Positions 27,168 through 35,732 are shown, numbered from the stretch's first letter. The stretch is 64,000 bases of DNA from Streptomyces sp. V4I2 (GCF_030817655.1 NZ_JAUSZM010000003.1:62001-126000), one strand, 5' to 3'. Program-made: numbers and translations. The notes: generated by a model not told the origin, from the letters alone.

Positions 27168-27527
27168 GTGACGGTAGTGGAGTTCGCGGACGGCCAGGAC
27201 GGACGCGTCTACGTTCAGGTCCCTGACGGGGCTGCTGGCGACGGCGAAAGGGGACTGGTCCGGGCCGGTGCCGCGGACCGGATCGCCCGGGCGGCGGCGG
27301 ATACCTGGCAAGGCGCCCTGGCAGGCGTACGGTCCGTTGCCGAGGGAGCGTTGACCCAGCTGCGCGCGGTCGACCCGCCGCCTGAGGAGGTGGAGGTCAC
27401 TTTCGGGGTGGCGGTCGATGGCAAGCTCGGTGCCACGCTGGTGTCGGCGGGAACGAATGCACATCTGAACGTCAAGGTGGTGTGGCGGAGCACGACCCCG
27501 ACGACGGCCCCAGACCCGGCCTCATGA
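27168..27527 (+). CDS. Trypsin-co-occurring domain protein (Trypco1-like)
   Basis: This 119-residue protein starts at GTG 27168 after a GGAGGT site. It has a beta-rich start (TVVEFADGQDGRVYVQV) and a conserved end (VEVTFGVAVDGKLGATLVSAGTNAHLNVKVVW), which I recognise as the CU044_2847/Trypco1 type. By family knowledge such domains are found next to or fused with trypsin-like peptidases in bacterial conflict systems, as sensor or effector-adaptor. Its 3' end overlaps the protease gene, so the two form one operon. It lies 83 bp after the transposition module. Confidence 0.8.
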   Translation: MTVVEFADGQDGRVYVQVPDGAAGDGERGLVRAGAADRIARAAADTWQGALAGVRSVAEGALTQLRAVDPPPEEVEVTFGVAVDGKLGATLVSAGTNAHLNVKVVWRSTTPTTAPDPAS

Positions 27528-30500
27528 CGGGCCTGGCAAGCCAGCTCGCGGAACGTCCGCCGTGGTTGGTCCGGTTTCCGCACCTCCACGGTGAGAGCGT
27601 GGCGGGAGCTGGCGTACTCATCGGGCCCCGGCATGTAGTGACCTGCGCCCATGTGCTGGAAAAGCAACTCGGGCGACCGCTTCCCGTACCCGGACTCGAC
27701 CTGGCGGAGCGCGATGAGGCGGTTGAGTTCGCAGTCGAGTTCCCGTTCTCCGGTGAGCCGGGAACCACGGGTACGCGGATTCGGGCCACGCTCATGGAAT
27801 GGGTGCCGATCGCTGCAGACGAGTCCGGCGACGTTGCACTGCTGGAACTGGACTCGTCTGTCGACTGCATTCCGGCTCCGCTGGCATGTCCCCCTGCGCT
27901 GAGTGGTCACCGATTTTCTGTCCACGGCTTCCCTCATGGTGATCTTGCGGCACGCCAGGCGGCCGGTGTGCTGCGGGGGGCTAGCGGTCGGGAGGGGCCT
28001 TGGGTACAGCTGGACGCGGCAAGCTCTGCTGGCTGGGCGATCGAGGTGGGCTTCTCCGGCTCACCCGTGTTCGACCACAGCAGGGAGGCCGTGGTCGGCA
28101 TCATCGTGATGCGCGACCAGCACCGCACCGGGCACATGCTGCCAATGTCGTACCTGCGGACACTCTGGCCCGAGGTACGGACCAACTGCCGCTGGAGGCT
28201 GGACCTCGACGAGAGCTACCGCTCGCACTGGCGTCCCCGGGCACGCGGCCTGGAGACCGATTCCGGCACTGCCGAATGGTTCTTCACTGGTCGCATCGAG
28301 GCCCGCCGAGTCATCTGCGACTGGCTGAAGGACATTGACCCAGCCCTCGCAGAGCACCCGATCCTGCTCGTGACGGGAGGACCGGGCACCGGCAAATCGG
28401 CGCTCCTGGCGCACTCGCTCGTCACGTCCGACCCGCTTCTGGCCGAGACAGTACCTCGCCCCGACCCCCGACGGGCCTGGGCCGCCGGCGCCTCCGACCC
28501 ACGTCTGCCGATCGGATCCTTCAATACGGCGCTCCATCTGAAGGGGCGCACCTGCGACGAAGCGGCGGCGCAGCTAGCCCGCGGCCTCAGTATCGCCGCG
28601 AGCGACTCCGACGAACTGCTGGCCGCGATAGGCGAGCTCCCCCTCGGAGAGAGGATCACGGTGCTGGCGGACGCGGTGGAGGAGGCCGCCGACCTCAAAG
28701 AGGCACTGCAGATCGCGACCCTGCTGCGGCAGCTTGCCAACACCGGCCGGGTCCGTGTACTGGCCTCCGTGCGCACCGCACCCGCCGGAACCAGCCGGGC
28801 ACGCATCCTGAACAACTTCGGCCGCAGCGTCCCTCGCATCGACCTGGAAGACAGCCGTTACCTGCACCGCCCCGACATCGCCGACTACGTCGTACAGCGC
28901 CTGACCAGCGAACGGTCGGGCTCGGCCCGGTACCACGCATACCAGCCGAATCAACGGCAAGCCATCGGCGAGGCCGTGGGCCGCAAGGCCCGCTACAACT
29001 TCCTGATCGCCCAGCTCACCACCGGTTGGCTGATCCGCCGCAGTACGCAGCACCCCGAACTAGACGACCCCTCCTGGGAGGACGAACTACCCGAGACCGT
29101 CGGCCAGGCATTGGACGCATACCTCGATGCGTGCGGCACGGACACCGAGACCATCCGCCGCTTGCTCACAGCCCTTGCGTACGCCCGCGGCGACGGCCTC
29201 CCCCGCAGCAACACCTGGCTGTGCATGGCGGACGCACTCGGTTTCGGCGTCCGCCACAGCGCCGAAGACCGAGAGAAGATCTTCCAGAGCGCGGCGCACT
29301 ACCTCGTCGAAAGGGTCAACGACGGCGCGGGGACACCCTCATACAGGCTGTACCACGACGCCCTCGACCAGCACCTGCGAGAAGAGTGCGAGCTTATCCA
29401 TCACGCACCTGAGGCGGCTTTTACCGCAGCTCTCGTGGACGCCGTTCCTGAACGAGATGGGGATCGGGACTGGGTTCATGCCGATGCGTACACACGTGAC
29501 CATCTGGCCAGTCACGCAGCCGCCGCAGGGCAACTGGACACCCTGATCACCGACGCCGAGTACCTGGTCCACGCGGCCCCCCGCAACCTGGTTCCACACC
29601 TGTATCGCCGTGCAACAGCATCGGGTCAGTTTTCCGCAGCGGTCTACCGCGCCTCCCTCGGTATCCATGCCAGCACCGCTCCGGGGGTACGTCGCCACAT
29701 ACTCGCTCTCGACGCTGCCCGGGCAGGAGCCACGGACCTCCATCAGCAACTCATCCACCACATACCCGAGGGCGACTGGGCCCCGCTCTGGGCTACGGGC
29801 GGTACCTTCTCTTCGGCACTGCGCGGCACCATGACCGGCCACACGTTCGAGGTACTGGCGGTGGCGTGCACGGTGCTGGACGGTACTCCGGTCGCCGTCA
29901 CCGGCGGACATGATGGGACGGTGCGGGTGTGGGATCTGCGGACCAACACCCTCATAGGCCAGCCTCTGACCATCGCTAAAGACAGGCAGGTGACGGTCGC
30001 GTGCACAGTGCTGGACGGTAGTCCCGTCGCCGTCACCGGTGACGCTGACGGAACGGTGCGGGTGTGGGATCTACGGACCGGCACCCCTATCGGCCAGCCC
30101 ATGGCCGGCGAGAGGGACACTGTCCGTGCAGTGGCGTGCACGGTGCTGGACGGTATTCCGGTTGCCCTCACCGGCGGCGCCAACGGGCTTCTGCGGGTGT
30201 GGGATTTGCGGACCGGCACCCTCATCAGCAAGTTCTCCACTGGACACAAGGGCGTGGTGTGGGCGTTGGCGTGCACGGTGCTGGACGGTATTCCGGTCGC
30301 CGTCACCGGCGGCAGCGCCGATGCGACGGTGCGGGTGTGGGATCTGCGGACCAACATCCTCATAGGCCAGCCCCTGGCTGGCCACACCGGCCCGGTGTTG
30401 GCGTTGGCGTGCACGGTGCTGGACGGTAGTCCCGTCGCCGTCACCGGTGGTGGCCTCGGCGACGGGACGGTGCGGATGTGGGATCTGCGGACCGGCAACC

Positions 30501-31720
30501 CCATAGGCCAGCCTATGGTCGGCCACACCCGCGTGGTGTTGTCGGTGGCGTGCACGGTGCTGGACGGTTCTCCGGTCGCCGTCACCGGTGGTGGCCCCGT
30601 CGGGACAGTGCGGGTGTGGGATGTACGGACCGGCAAACCCATAGGCCAGCCCCTGGCCACTCCCAGCGGAGTGACGGGGGCGGCTTGTACCGTCTTGGAC
30701 GGTGCTCCGATCGCCGTCACCGGCGGAGATGACGGGACGGTGCGGGTATGGGATCTGCGGACCGGCCCCCCCATAGGCCGGCCCCTGGCTGGCCACACGG
30801 ACGCGGTATTGGCGGTGGCGTGCACGGTGCTGGACGGCATCCCCATCGCCGTCACCGGCAGCGACGAGCATGACGGGACGGTGCGGGTGTGGGATCTGCG
30901 GACCGGCAACCCCATCGGCCGACCCTTGGCTGGCCACACGGGCACGGTGTTTGACGTGGCGTGCACAGTTCTGGACGGCACCCCCATCGCCGTCACCCGA
31001 AGCGGCGGCATCACCGATATGACGGTGCGGGCATGGGATCTGCGGACCGGTAACCCCATCGGCCCACCATTCGACCATACCGGCGGGGTCGGATCATTGA
31101 CGTGCACGGTGCTGGACGGTATCCCGGTCGCCGTCACCGGCGGATGGGACGAGACGGTGCGGGTGTGGGATTTGCGGACCGGTAACCCCATCGGCGCACC
31201 CTTCGACCACACCAGCGGGGGAGGACCAGTGGCGTGCACGGTGCTGGACGGTATTCCCGTCGCCGTCACCGGCGGCCGGGCGGTTTGGGATCTGCGGACC
31301 GGCACGCTCATCAGCGAGTTCTCGATTGGGCACAAGGGCGGGGCGTACGCGGTGGCGTGCACGGTGCTGAACGGTAGCCCCGTCGCCGTCACCGGCGGCG
31401 CCGACGGGCTTCTGCGGGTATGGGATCTGCGGACCGGTACCCTCGTCGGCCAACCCTTGACCGGCCACACGGGCCAGGTCTGGTCGGTGGCTTGCACGAT
31501 CGTGGACGGTACCCCCATCGCTGTCGCCAACATACACGTGTCGGGACGACCGGAGCGGGAGCTGCAGGTCGGGGTGTGGGATTTGCGGACTGGTAAGCCC
31601 GCGGGCTTCTTGGCGGCCACCGAACTACATTCTGTTGCTGGGAGCCCTGATGGCGATCTCGTACTGGGGCTTGGCCACGACATAGCGGTCTTCCGCCGCG
31701 GCACGACTCGTCCTCGATAA
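27482..31720 (+). CDS. Trypsin-like protease - STAND/NACHT NTPase - WD40 repeat protein (candidate defence effector)
   Basis: This 1412-residue protein has three parts. The trypsin-like domain (residues 30-235) has H57 (TCAHVL), D117 (GDVALLEL) and S192 (GFSGSP) as the likely triad. The STAND-type NTPase has Walker A GGPGTGKS at 299-306 and a Walker-B-like ITVLADAVEEA at 392-402. From about 783 to the end are 13-14 WD40 blades. There is no signal peptide, so it acts in the cytoplasm. By analogy with NLR-like bacterial immune proteins, the blades would sense a trigger, the NTPase would oligomerise and the protease would act. GTG 27482 is given; ATG 27524, with an ATGA overlap, is equally possible. 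Confidence 0.88.
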   Translation: MAEHDPDDGPRPGLMTGLASQLAERPPWLVRFPHLHGESVAGAGVLIGPRHVVTCAHVLEKQLGRPLPVPGLDLAERDEAVEFAVEFPFSGEPGTTGTRIRATLMEWVPIAADESGDVALLELDSSVDCIPAPLACPPALSGHRFSVHGFPHGDLAARQAAGVLRGASGREGPWVQLDAASSAGWAIEVGFSGSPVFDHSREAVVGIIVMRDQHRTGHMLPMSYLRTLWPEVRTNCRWRLDLDESYRSHWRPRARGLETDSGTAEWFFTGRIEARRVICDWLKDIDPALAEHPILLVTGGPGTGKSALLAHSLVTSDPLLAETVPRPDPRRAWAAGASDPRLPIGSFNTALHLKGRTCDEAAAQLARGLSIAASDSDELLAAIGELPLGERITVLADAVEEAADLKEALQIATLLRQLANTGRVRVLASVRTAPAGTSRARILNNFGRSVPRIDLEDSRYLHRPDIADYVVQRLTSERSGSARYHAYQPNQRQAIGEAVGRKARYNFLIAQLTTGWLIRRSTQHPELDDPSWEDELPETVGQALDAYLDACGTDTETIRRLLTALAYARGDGLPRSNTWLCMADALGFGVRHSAEDREKIFQSAAHYLVERVNDGAGTPSYRLYHDALDQHLREECELIHHAPEAAFTAALVDAVPERDGDRDWVHADAYTRDHLASHAAAAGQLDTLITDAEYLVHAAPRNLVPHLYRRATASGQFSAAVYRASLGIHASTAPGVRRHILALDAARAGATDLHQQLIHHIPEGDWAPLWATGGTFSSALRGTMTGHTFEVLAVACTVLDGTPVAVTGGHDGTVRVWDLRTNTLIGQPLTIAKDRQVTVACTVLDGSPVAVTGDADGTVRVWDLRTGTPIGQPMAGERDTVRAVACTVLDGIPVALTGGANGLLRVWDLRTGTLISKFSTGHKGVVWALACTVLDGIPVAVTGGSADATVRVWDLRTNILIGQPLAGHTGPVLALACTVLDGSPVAVTGGGLGDGTVRMWDLRTGNPIGQPMVGHTRVVLSVACTVLDGSPVAVTGGGPVGTVRVWDVRTGKPIGQPLATPSGVTGAACTVLDGAPIAVTGGDDGTVRVWDLRTGPPIGRPLAGHTDAVLAVACTVLDGIPIAVTGSDEHDGTVRVWDLRTGNPIGRPLAGHTGTVFDVACTVLDGTPIAVTRSGGITDMTVRAWDLRTGNPIGPPFDHTGGVGSLTCTVLDGIPVAVTGGWDETVRVWDLRTGNPIGAPFDHTSGGGPVACTVLDGIPVAVTGGRAVWDLRTGTLISEFSIGHKGGAYAVACTVLNGSPVAVTGGADGLLRVWDLRTGTLVGQPLTGHTGQVWSVACTIVDGTPIAVANIHVSGRPERELQVGVWDLRTGKPAGFLAATELHSVAGSPDGDLVLGLGHDIAVFRRGTTRPR
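29830..31640 (+). repeat. Tandem WD40-blade coding repeats, nearly identical at DNA level
   Basis: About 13 direct repeats of 120-145 bp encode blades of the form VACTVLDGxPVAVTGG...DGTVRVWDLRTGxPIGQPLAGHT. Segments such as GCGTGCACGGTGCTGGACGG and GTGTGGGATCTGCGGACCGG recur almost unchanged, while the loops between them vary in length and sequence. One blade (about 31230-31310) is shortened, and the last is divergent. The uniformity points to recent duplication or recombination. Confidence 0.9.
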
Positions 31721-31782
31721 CCCACAGTTGGCAGTCGGTCATAGCACGTGCGGGTGACGTAGCGCCTGCGAGAACTGCCGTA

Positions 31783-31806
31783 CTGAGACAGCGAACTCTG
31801 CCTAAC
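31783..31806. repeat. Right-end inverted motifs of the Tn554-like element
   Basis: CTGAGACAG (31783-31791) and CCTAAC (31801-31806) mirror CTGTCTCAG and GTTAGG at the left end, with a 9-nt gap here and 14 nt at the left. Host polymerase sequence resumes within a few bases (GCGATCCGG). Confidence 0.55.
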
Positions 31807-31808
31807 AA

Positions 31809-32433
31809 CGGCGCGATCCGGTACTGGAAGCGCGACGCGCGTGCCCTGACCGAGCTCGTCCAGCTTCGGGTGCTCGCCTACTTCGGCCTGCGCAGTTCTG
31901 CGGGATGCGCGGGCAACCGGATGCTCGCCGCCATGGCCTGCGCGATCACCCCACCGGGCCGGCACACCGTCATCGACGACTCCCCCGAGGAGATCGCCGC
32001 GTTCCTGCGGCCCCGTCCGGTCCGGGAACTGCCCGGCGTGGGCGCGAAAACGGCCGCTACCCTCGCCGAGTACGGTCTGCACACCGTCGCCGACGTCTCC
32101 CAGCACACTCTGCAGCGCATCCTCGGCGCCCGCGCCGGCCGTGCCCTCCGCGAACACCCCCAAGGGCGCGACACCACGATCGTCGATCCCACCCCTGCCC
32201 CGGCGAGCATCAGCATCGAGCACCGCTTCGACCGGGACGAACTCGACCCGGCCGCCCACCGACGCGTCCTGCTCGCTCTCGCCGACGACCTCGGTACCCG
32301 CCTCCGCGCAACCGGCCAGATCGCCACGGGCGTCACCTGCACGATCCGCTACGCCGACGACAGTGCAACGCGCCGCAGCCGCACCCTGCCCGAGGCCACC
32401 CAGCACACCGTGCTCCTGGCCCGCGCCGCGTAG
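31809..32433 (+). pseudogene. Y-family DNA polymerase, C-terminal fragment
   Basis: From the right junction the frame reads GAIRYWKRDARALTELVQL, then ANRMLAAMA-like NRMLAAMACAIT, then the helix-hairpin-helix LPGVGAKTAATLAEYGL and a little-finger-like domain with ISIEHRFDRDE, ending at 32433. Joined to the 19382 fragment it would give a protein of about 270 residues, normal for this small polymerase group. No start codon serves it well here, so it is probably dead. Confidence 0.85.
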
Positions 32434-32483
32434 TCGTCGCCACCTTCGATTTCGACTGACCTCGCCGGCCGCAATCGCGGAAG

Positions 32484-32524
32484 CGGCTCGTTCCCCGGCG
32501 GCTTCGGTGCCGGGGAACGAGCCG
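32484..32524. terminator. Bidirectional hairpin terminator
   Basis: A perfect 16-bp inverted repeat, CGGCTCGTTCCCCGGC (32484-32499) and GCCGGGGAACGAGCCG (32509-32524), with a 9-nt loop lies between the convergent polymerase fragment and the next minus-strand gene. Confidence 0.8.
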
Positions 32525-32575
32525 TTCTACGTGGGCGTGGGTCCACCGCACCCGATGATGCCGGGCATCGCCGGG

Positions 32576-33139
32576 TCAACGGGCGTCGGCGAGTTCCTCG
32601 ATCTGGTGGGCGAGGCACAAGTCGGGGCGCTGAACCCGGAAGCCCCATTCCTCGACTTCGTCGACCTTGAGCCGCCGGACCGCTTCCCGGAGTGCCAGGG
32701 TCGGGCGGCGTGGGCGTGTCCGGTGGGGTGCGAGGGGGGTGAGGTGGATGGCGGTGTCCAGCGTGATGGCCTGGTGGGCCCAGTGGTCGGCGTCGCGCAG
32801 CTCGCCGCGGCCGAAGTGGAACAGGTGGAGGCAGTAGGCGGCGGTGGCGTTTCCGGCGCCGGCCGCGAACTGCCACCACCACTGGGCGCCGTCAGGAGCG
32901 TCGGCGAGGCTGAGCAGGCAGGCGAAGTGCAACGCGCCATCCACATCGGCGGGTTCTTCGGCGAACTTGGCCAGGTGTGCGGCGGCGTCGTCGCTGTAGA
33001 GGAGTTCGGAGGCCAGCGCCTGGAGGTCTTTGTCGGCACGGTCCAGCATGGTCGGGAAGTGGCCGTCGGGGGCCAGCCGGGTGCCGAACATGAGGGTGGC
33101 GGTGACCTCGCGTGCGACTTCCTGCTTCAAGGTGTTCAC
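32576..33139 (-). CDS. Hypothetical helical protein of a Streptomyces sigma-factor-linked family
   Basis: This 187-residue protein of unknown function has the core FACLLSLADAPDGAQWWWQFAAGAGNATAAYCLHLFH, given here in two pieces: FACLLSLADAPDG and WWWQFAAGAGNATAAYCL. Two broken relatives occur in this window (51906-52358 after a sigma-factor stub, and a scrap near 49150), so the family is mobile or often duplicated. The signature looks like a Sel1/TPR-like helical hairpin. It starts at GTG or ATG near 33139 with no strong site visible. Its function is not known to me. Confidence 0.65.
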   Translation of the reverse strand: MNTLKQEVAREVTATLMFGTRLAPDGHFPTMLDRADKDLQALASELLYSDDAAAHLAKFAEEPADVDGALHFACLLSLADAPDGAQWWWQFAAGAGNATAAYCLHLFHFGRGELRDADHWAHQAITLDTAIHLTPLAPHRTRPRRPTLALREAVRRLKVDEVEEWGFRVQRPDLCLAHQIEELADAR

Positions 33140-33809
33140 CCTCGCCCCTCGGAGGCGTGCGGAAGATCGGACAGGCAGGCGATCATTACCCGAGGAGAGT
33201 GACGCGGATCACAGCCCAATTCGTTTAGCTCGCCGTGGCCTCGGCATCCCACCGCTGGTGTCGGCCACCAGGCCGCGGCCCGGGAGCTCCAGCCGCCGCG
33301 AGTGAACGTGAAGGCGCCGGGGTCCTCGAGGGCGGCCCTGGCGAGAAGGCGAAGCCGATCAGCGTACGGGCGAGGACGTGGTACCAGGCCGCGGCGATGA
33401 GCCTGCGGGCCAGATCCTCGTTTTCGTCATGGCGGGAACGCTCCATTGGTCAGCGAGTTCGCCGACCATCCAGCGGTCACGGAGCGGCTCGGGCCGGTGT
33501 GGACGGCGATCCGGGCCGCACCGGAGGCAGGCGGCCTCCTTCCGCCGTTGTCGAAGTTCGCGGCCGCCGATCTCGCTATTCAGGCCTGCGGAACGCACAT
33601 CGTCGACGTGCGGGCAGTTCTGGGCTTCATCGGACATCTGAAACGAGTACGACCAGGCGCACTGACGACGGGCAGCCGTACACCTCCCCTGCCGGGGACA
33701 GCAGCCGTCGAAGATCAGCCAACTTCTCCGGATCGTGCAGCGAGGCACCGGCAGTGTGGGGAGGTTGTCGCAGGAAGAACCCCCGCCAGTACGGCACTGA
33801 GGAGTGGCC
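33140..33809. other. Gene-poor stretch with possible coding remnants
   Basis: No complete gene is supported. Two short tracts have coding-like codon bias: a minus-strand frame from 33446 down to about 33300 (MERSRHDENEDLARRLIAAA...) and a plus-strand frame from about 33446 to 33650 (LVSEFADHPAVTERLGPVW...). They start back to back and fade into noise, so they look like divergent gene scraps. I do not recognise either family. Confidence 0.3.
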
Positions 33810-34367
33810 ATGGTTTCCGCACCGCGACAGCCCGAGTCCCTGGGCGACTACCTGTACCGGCACCTGAACCTGCCGCTCGACTTCGAAGGCCCGTTCACGG
33901 TAAAGCACCTCGCCGACGTGGCCGTCCTGGCCACGGCCCACTCCGCCGGCTACGCGGCCACTCAGCATATGGTCTCGCTGATGGCGGGGATTCCCGTTCC
34001 AACAGAAAGGAACGATGAGCGCGAGGGCTTCTGGTTCAAGTTCTGGCAGGCCTCAGGAACGGCGTACTTTATGCCGGCCAACATGAAGCACTCGGTCGTG
34101 GCCGCCCTTGACGGTGACGGAACATCCCTGGCGGACCGGTTCCTGACCGGCCTGTCCGAGATGAGCCCCGAGCAGTGGGCAGCGACTGCCTCGGTAGTGG
34201 GGACGGCCCTGGAAGGGAGGCTCAGCCCGCTGAAGGAACCGGAGCGGAACGGTGAGCTGTGGCTGCGGGATGTCCAGCTGACGGCTTGGCGCGTTCTGTA
34301 CGCCGATCACGCCCCGCTGGGATGGGAAGAGCGCATGGCCTTCCGTGAGGAATGGAAGAGCGTCTGA
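33810..34367 (+). CDS. Hypothetical protein
   Basis: This 185-residue soluble protein starts at ATG 33810, preceded by GAGGAG. I do not recognise the family. It starts with a short motif (SLGDYLYRHLNLPLDF), has a central FWFKFWQASGTAYFM segment, and is rich in W and acidic residues towards the C-terminus. There are no membrane segments or signal peptide. It is monocistronic and followed by a hairpin. Codon use is normal for the region. Confidence 0.65.
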   Translation: MVSAPRQPESLGDYLYRHLNLPLDFEGPFTVKHLADVAVLATAHSAGYAATQHMVSLMAGIPVPTERNDEREGFWFKFWQASGTAYFMPANMKHSVVAALDGDGTSLADRFLTGLSEMSPEQWAATASVVGTALEGRLSPLKEPERNGELWLRDVQLTAWRVLYADHAPLGWEERMAFREEWKSV

Positions 34368-34388
34368 ACCTGCGCGGCTGATATGCGA

Positions 34389-34430
34389 AAACGCCTCCGA
34401 ACCCCGGCACAAGCGGGTTGGGGGCGTTGT
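34389..34430 (+). terminator. Imperfect hairpin terminator
   Basis: AACGCCTCCGAACCC and GGGTTGGGGGCGTT form an imperfect stem just after the stop at 34367. The following 34431-34689 holds no gene that I can support. Confidence 0.55.
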
Positions 34431-34689
34431 CACCAGGTGGCTATCCGAGCCAGACGATGTCCAGGACGGACACGTGGCGCAGGGCGCGGTTCGCGAAATA
34501 GCAGAGGGCCGACCGCGTCGGCCAGCGCCTCCGGGGCGTCCCGATATCGTGCCCCGGAGTGGGTGCAGGGGCGCGCTAGGGGAAGATCAGCGCCTGATAC
34601 GGCTGCGTTCTGAGGGTTCGGTGGCCGCTATCGCACCCAAGCGTCTCGGGGCGGACGCCAGCTGTCCCCGTTCGCGCGTCCTGTGCGGG

Positions 34690-35070
34690 TCACCCGGTGC
34701 TGTGCCAGGAGCGCAGGCGGTCGGCGATGTCGTAGACGGTGAGCCGCAGCGCGCGGATGTCGGTGATCAGGTCCCGCCACGGCTCGAGGGAGTCGTCGAC
34801 CTCCTCCCCGGAGGCCCGGATGTACGCCACCGCCACGCCATACGCGAAGTACGCGTTGCGGGCCGGCAACGGGCGCAGCAGGACCAGCTGCTCAAGCAGG
34901 GCGGCAGCCCGCCAGTAGGCGTCGGGCTCGCCCATGTCCAGTTGTGGTGTGTTCACCCGGTGCCGAGCGACGGCGGCCACCAGTCCCGAGTAGTCCCGGA
35001 CCCCGAGTGCCTTGCCGAGTAGTTCCTCTTGTCGGTCAAGGAGCCAGCGGATGTCGATATGCAGGTCCAA
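34690..35070 (-). CDS. Fic/Doc-family-like toxin component
   Basis: This 126-residue protein resembles the short Fic-family toxin components annotated in Streptomyces TA pairs (IRWLLDRQEELLGK start, AAVARHRVNTP, LEQLVLLRPLPARNAYFA). The usual Fic motif H-P-F-x-x-G-N is degenerate here: RPLPARN has no histidine. AMP/phosphate transfer activity is therefore doubtful, and this may be a variant or inactive form. TTG 35070 is the apparent start, 3 bp after the antitoxin stop, so translation is probably coupled to the antitoxin. Confidence 0.68.
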   Translation of the reverse strand: MDLHIDIRWLLDRQEELLGKALGVRDYSGLVAAVARHRVNTPQLDMGEPDAYWRAAALLEQLVLLRPLPARNAYFAYGVAVAYIRASGEEVDDSLEPWRDLITDIRALRLTVYDIADRLRSWHSTG

Positions 35071-35073
35071 GAG

Positions 35074-35325
35074 TCAGGCCGCCCGCCCCGCGGCGTTTCG
35101 CCGGGCCGGGGCGTCGTCAGGGAAGGCCTCATCGAACGCCTCGGCCAGGCCGGGCCGGGCGATGATCTCGCGGAACACGGCCGTCGCCTTGCTCAGCTTG
35201 ATCTGGTTCTCTTCCTCTATGGCCAGCTCGGCCAGGTAGGCGCGCACGCTCTGTCCGCGGGCTGCGGCGACTGCGGCGAACCGGTCCCTGGTCTCGGAGT
35301 CGACCTTTACGGTGGTGTCAGCCAT
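35074..35325 (-). CDS. RHH-type antitoxin
   Basis: This 83-residue protein starts at ATG 35325. The N-terminus TTVKVDSETRDRFAAVAAARG is a ribbon-helix-helix DNA-binding domain, and the C-terminus is acidic (AEAFDEAFPDDAP), as expected for toxin binding. It is first in a two-gene TA operon and would repress its own promoter upstream of 35325 (family knowledge). The longer frame to 35382 lacks RHH features and is rejected. Confidence 0.78.
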   Translation of the reverse strand: MADTTVKVDSETRDRFAAVAAARGQSVRAYLAELAIEEENQIKLSKATAVFREIIARPGLAEAFDEAFPDDAPARRNAAGRAA

Positions 35326-35507
35326 ATCCCGAGTATGCACCCATGGGTACCTTCGCGAATACCGGTCACGGGACTGCGCCACTATTCGGTCAGTGCCCCT
35401 TGTCGAGCTTCTCGGGCGTCAGGTCGCCGCGCACCCGCCGAACTCGCTCGGGTGAATCCGGCACCTGAAGAGAACCCCCGCGGTGCACGAACCCGTTTCT
35501 CACAGGC

Positions 35508-35732
35508 GTGTACCCGATCCAGGAAACGCATGTGTCCGAACCCGGCCTGCTCGTCATCGATGTGGCCGCCCGGGACGATGAGATCGTGTTCGCCTTCCGG
35601 GATGTCATCGCACAGATGTGGGCGACATCGACCGACGACCGTACGACTCGGGACCCGGGCCGGCCCGGCGTACGACTGCGCCTGTATACCGACCTGCAGC
35701 AGGTCTCCACCCAGATCGGTTCCAGGGAATGA
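35508..35732 (+). CDS. Small conserved actinobacterial protein (DUF6207-like)
   Basis: This 74-residue protein has the conserved pattern SEPGLLVIDVAARDDE, then QMWATSTDDRTTRDPG, then PGVRLRLYTDLQQ, which I recognise as DUF6207-like. Function unknown; many copies occur per Streptomyces genome. The start at ATG 35508 gives a normal family length. Confidence 0.72.
   Translation: MYPIQETHVSEPGLLVIDVAARDDEIVFAFRDVIAQMWATSTDDRTTRDPGRPGVRLRLYTDLQQVSTQIGSRE

Larger units (their letters stand above)
19571..31808 (+). mobile_element. Tn554-like tyrosine-recombinase element carrying a protease-STAND-WD40 cargo
   Basis: The boundaries come from the interrupted polymerase gene: host sequence stops at about 19570 and resumes at about 31809. 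Contents in order are three large tyrosine recombinases, a small HTH/coiled-coil protein (together like an expanded TnpA/B/C module), a Trypco1-like gene and a trypsin-STAND-WD40 gene. Near-terminal inverted motifs occur at both ends. I see no clear target duplication, consistent with Tn554-type integration, which by family knowledge makes none. An IS5-family element has inserted in the first recombinase, so self-mobility is doubtful now. Confidence 0.82.

Noticed and set aside
27482..27523. Preference for GTG 27482 over ATG 27524 as the protease start
   Set aside because: Neither can be excluded: the ATG gives a neat ATGA overlap, the GTG has an AGGTGG nearby. I report the longer form but do not claim it.
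29830..31640. Regular repeats that might be a CRISPR array
   Set aside because: Repeats are in frame and encode WD40 blades; units are 120-145 bp with no short palindromic repeats or unique spacers.
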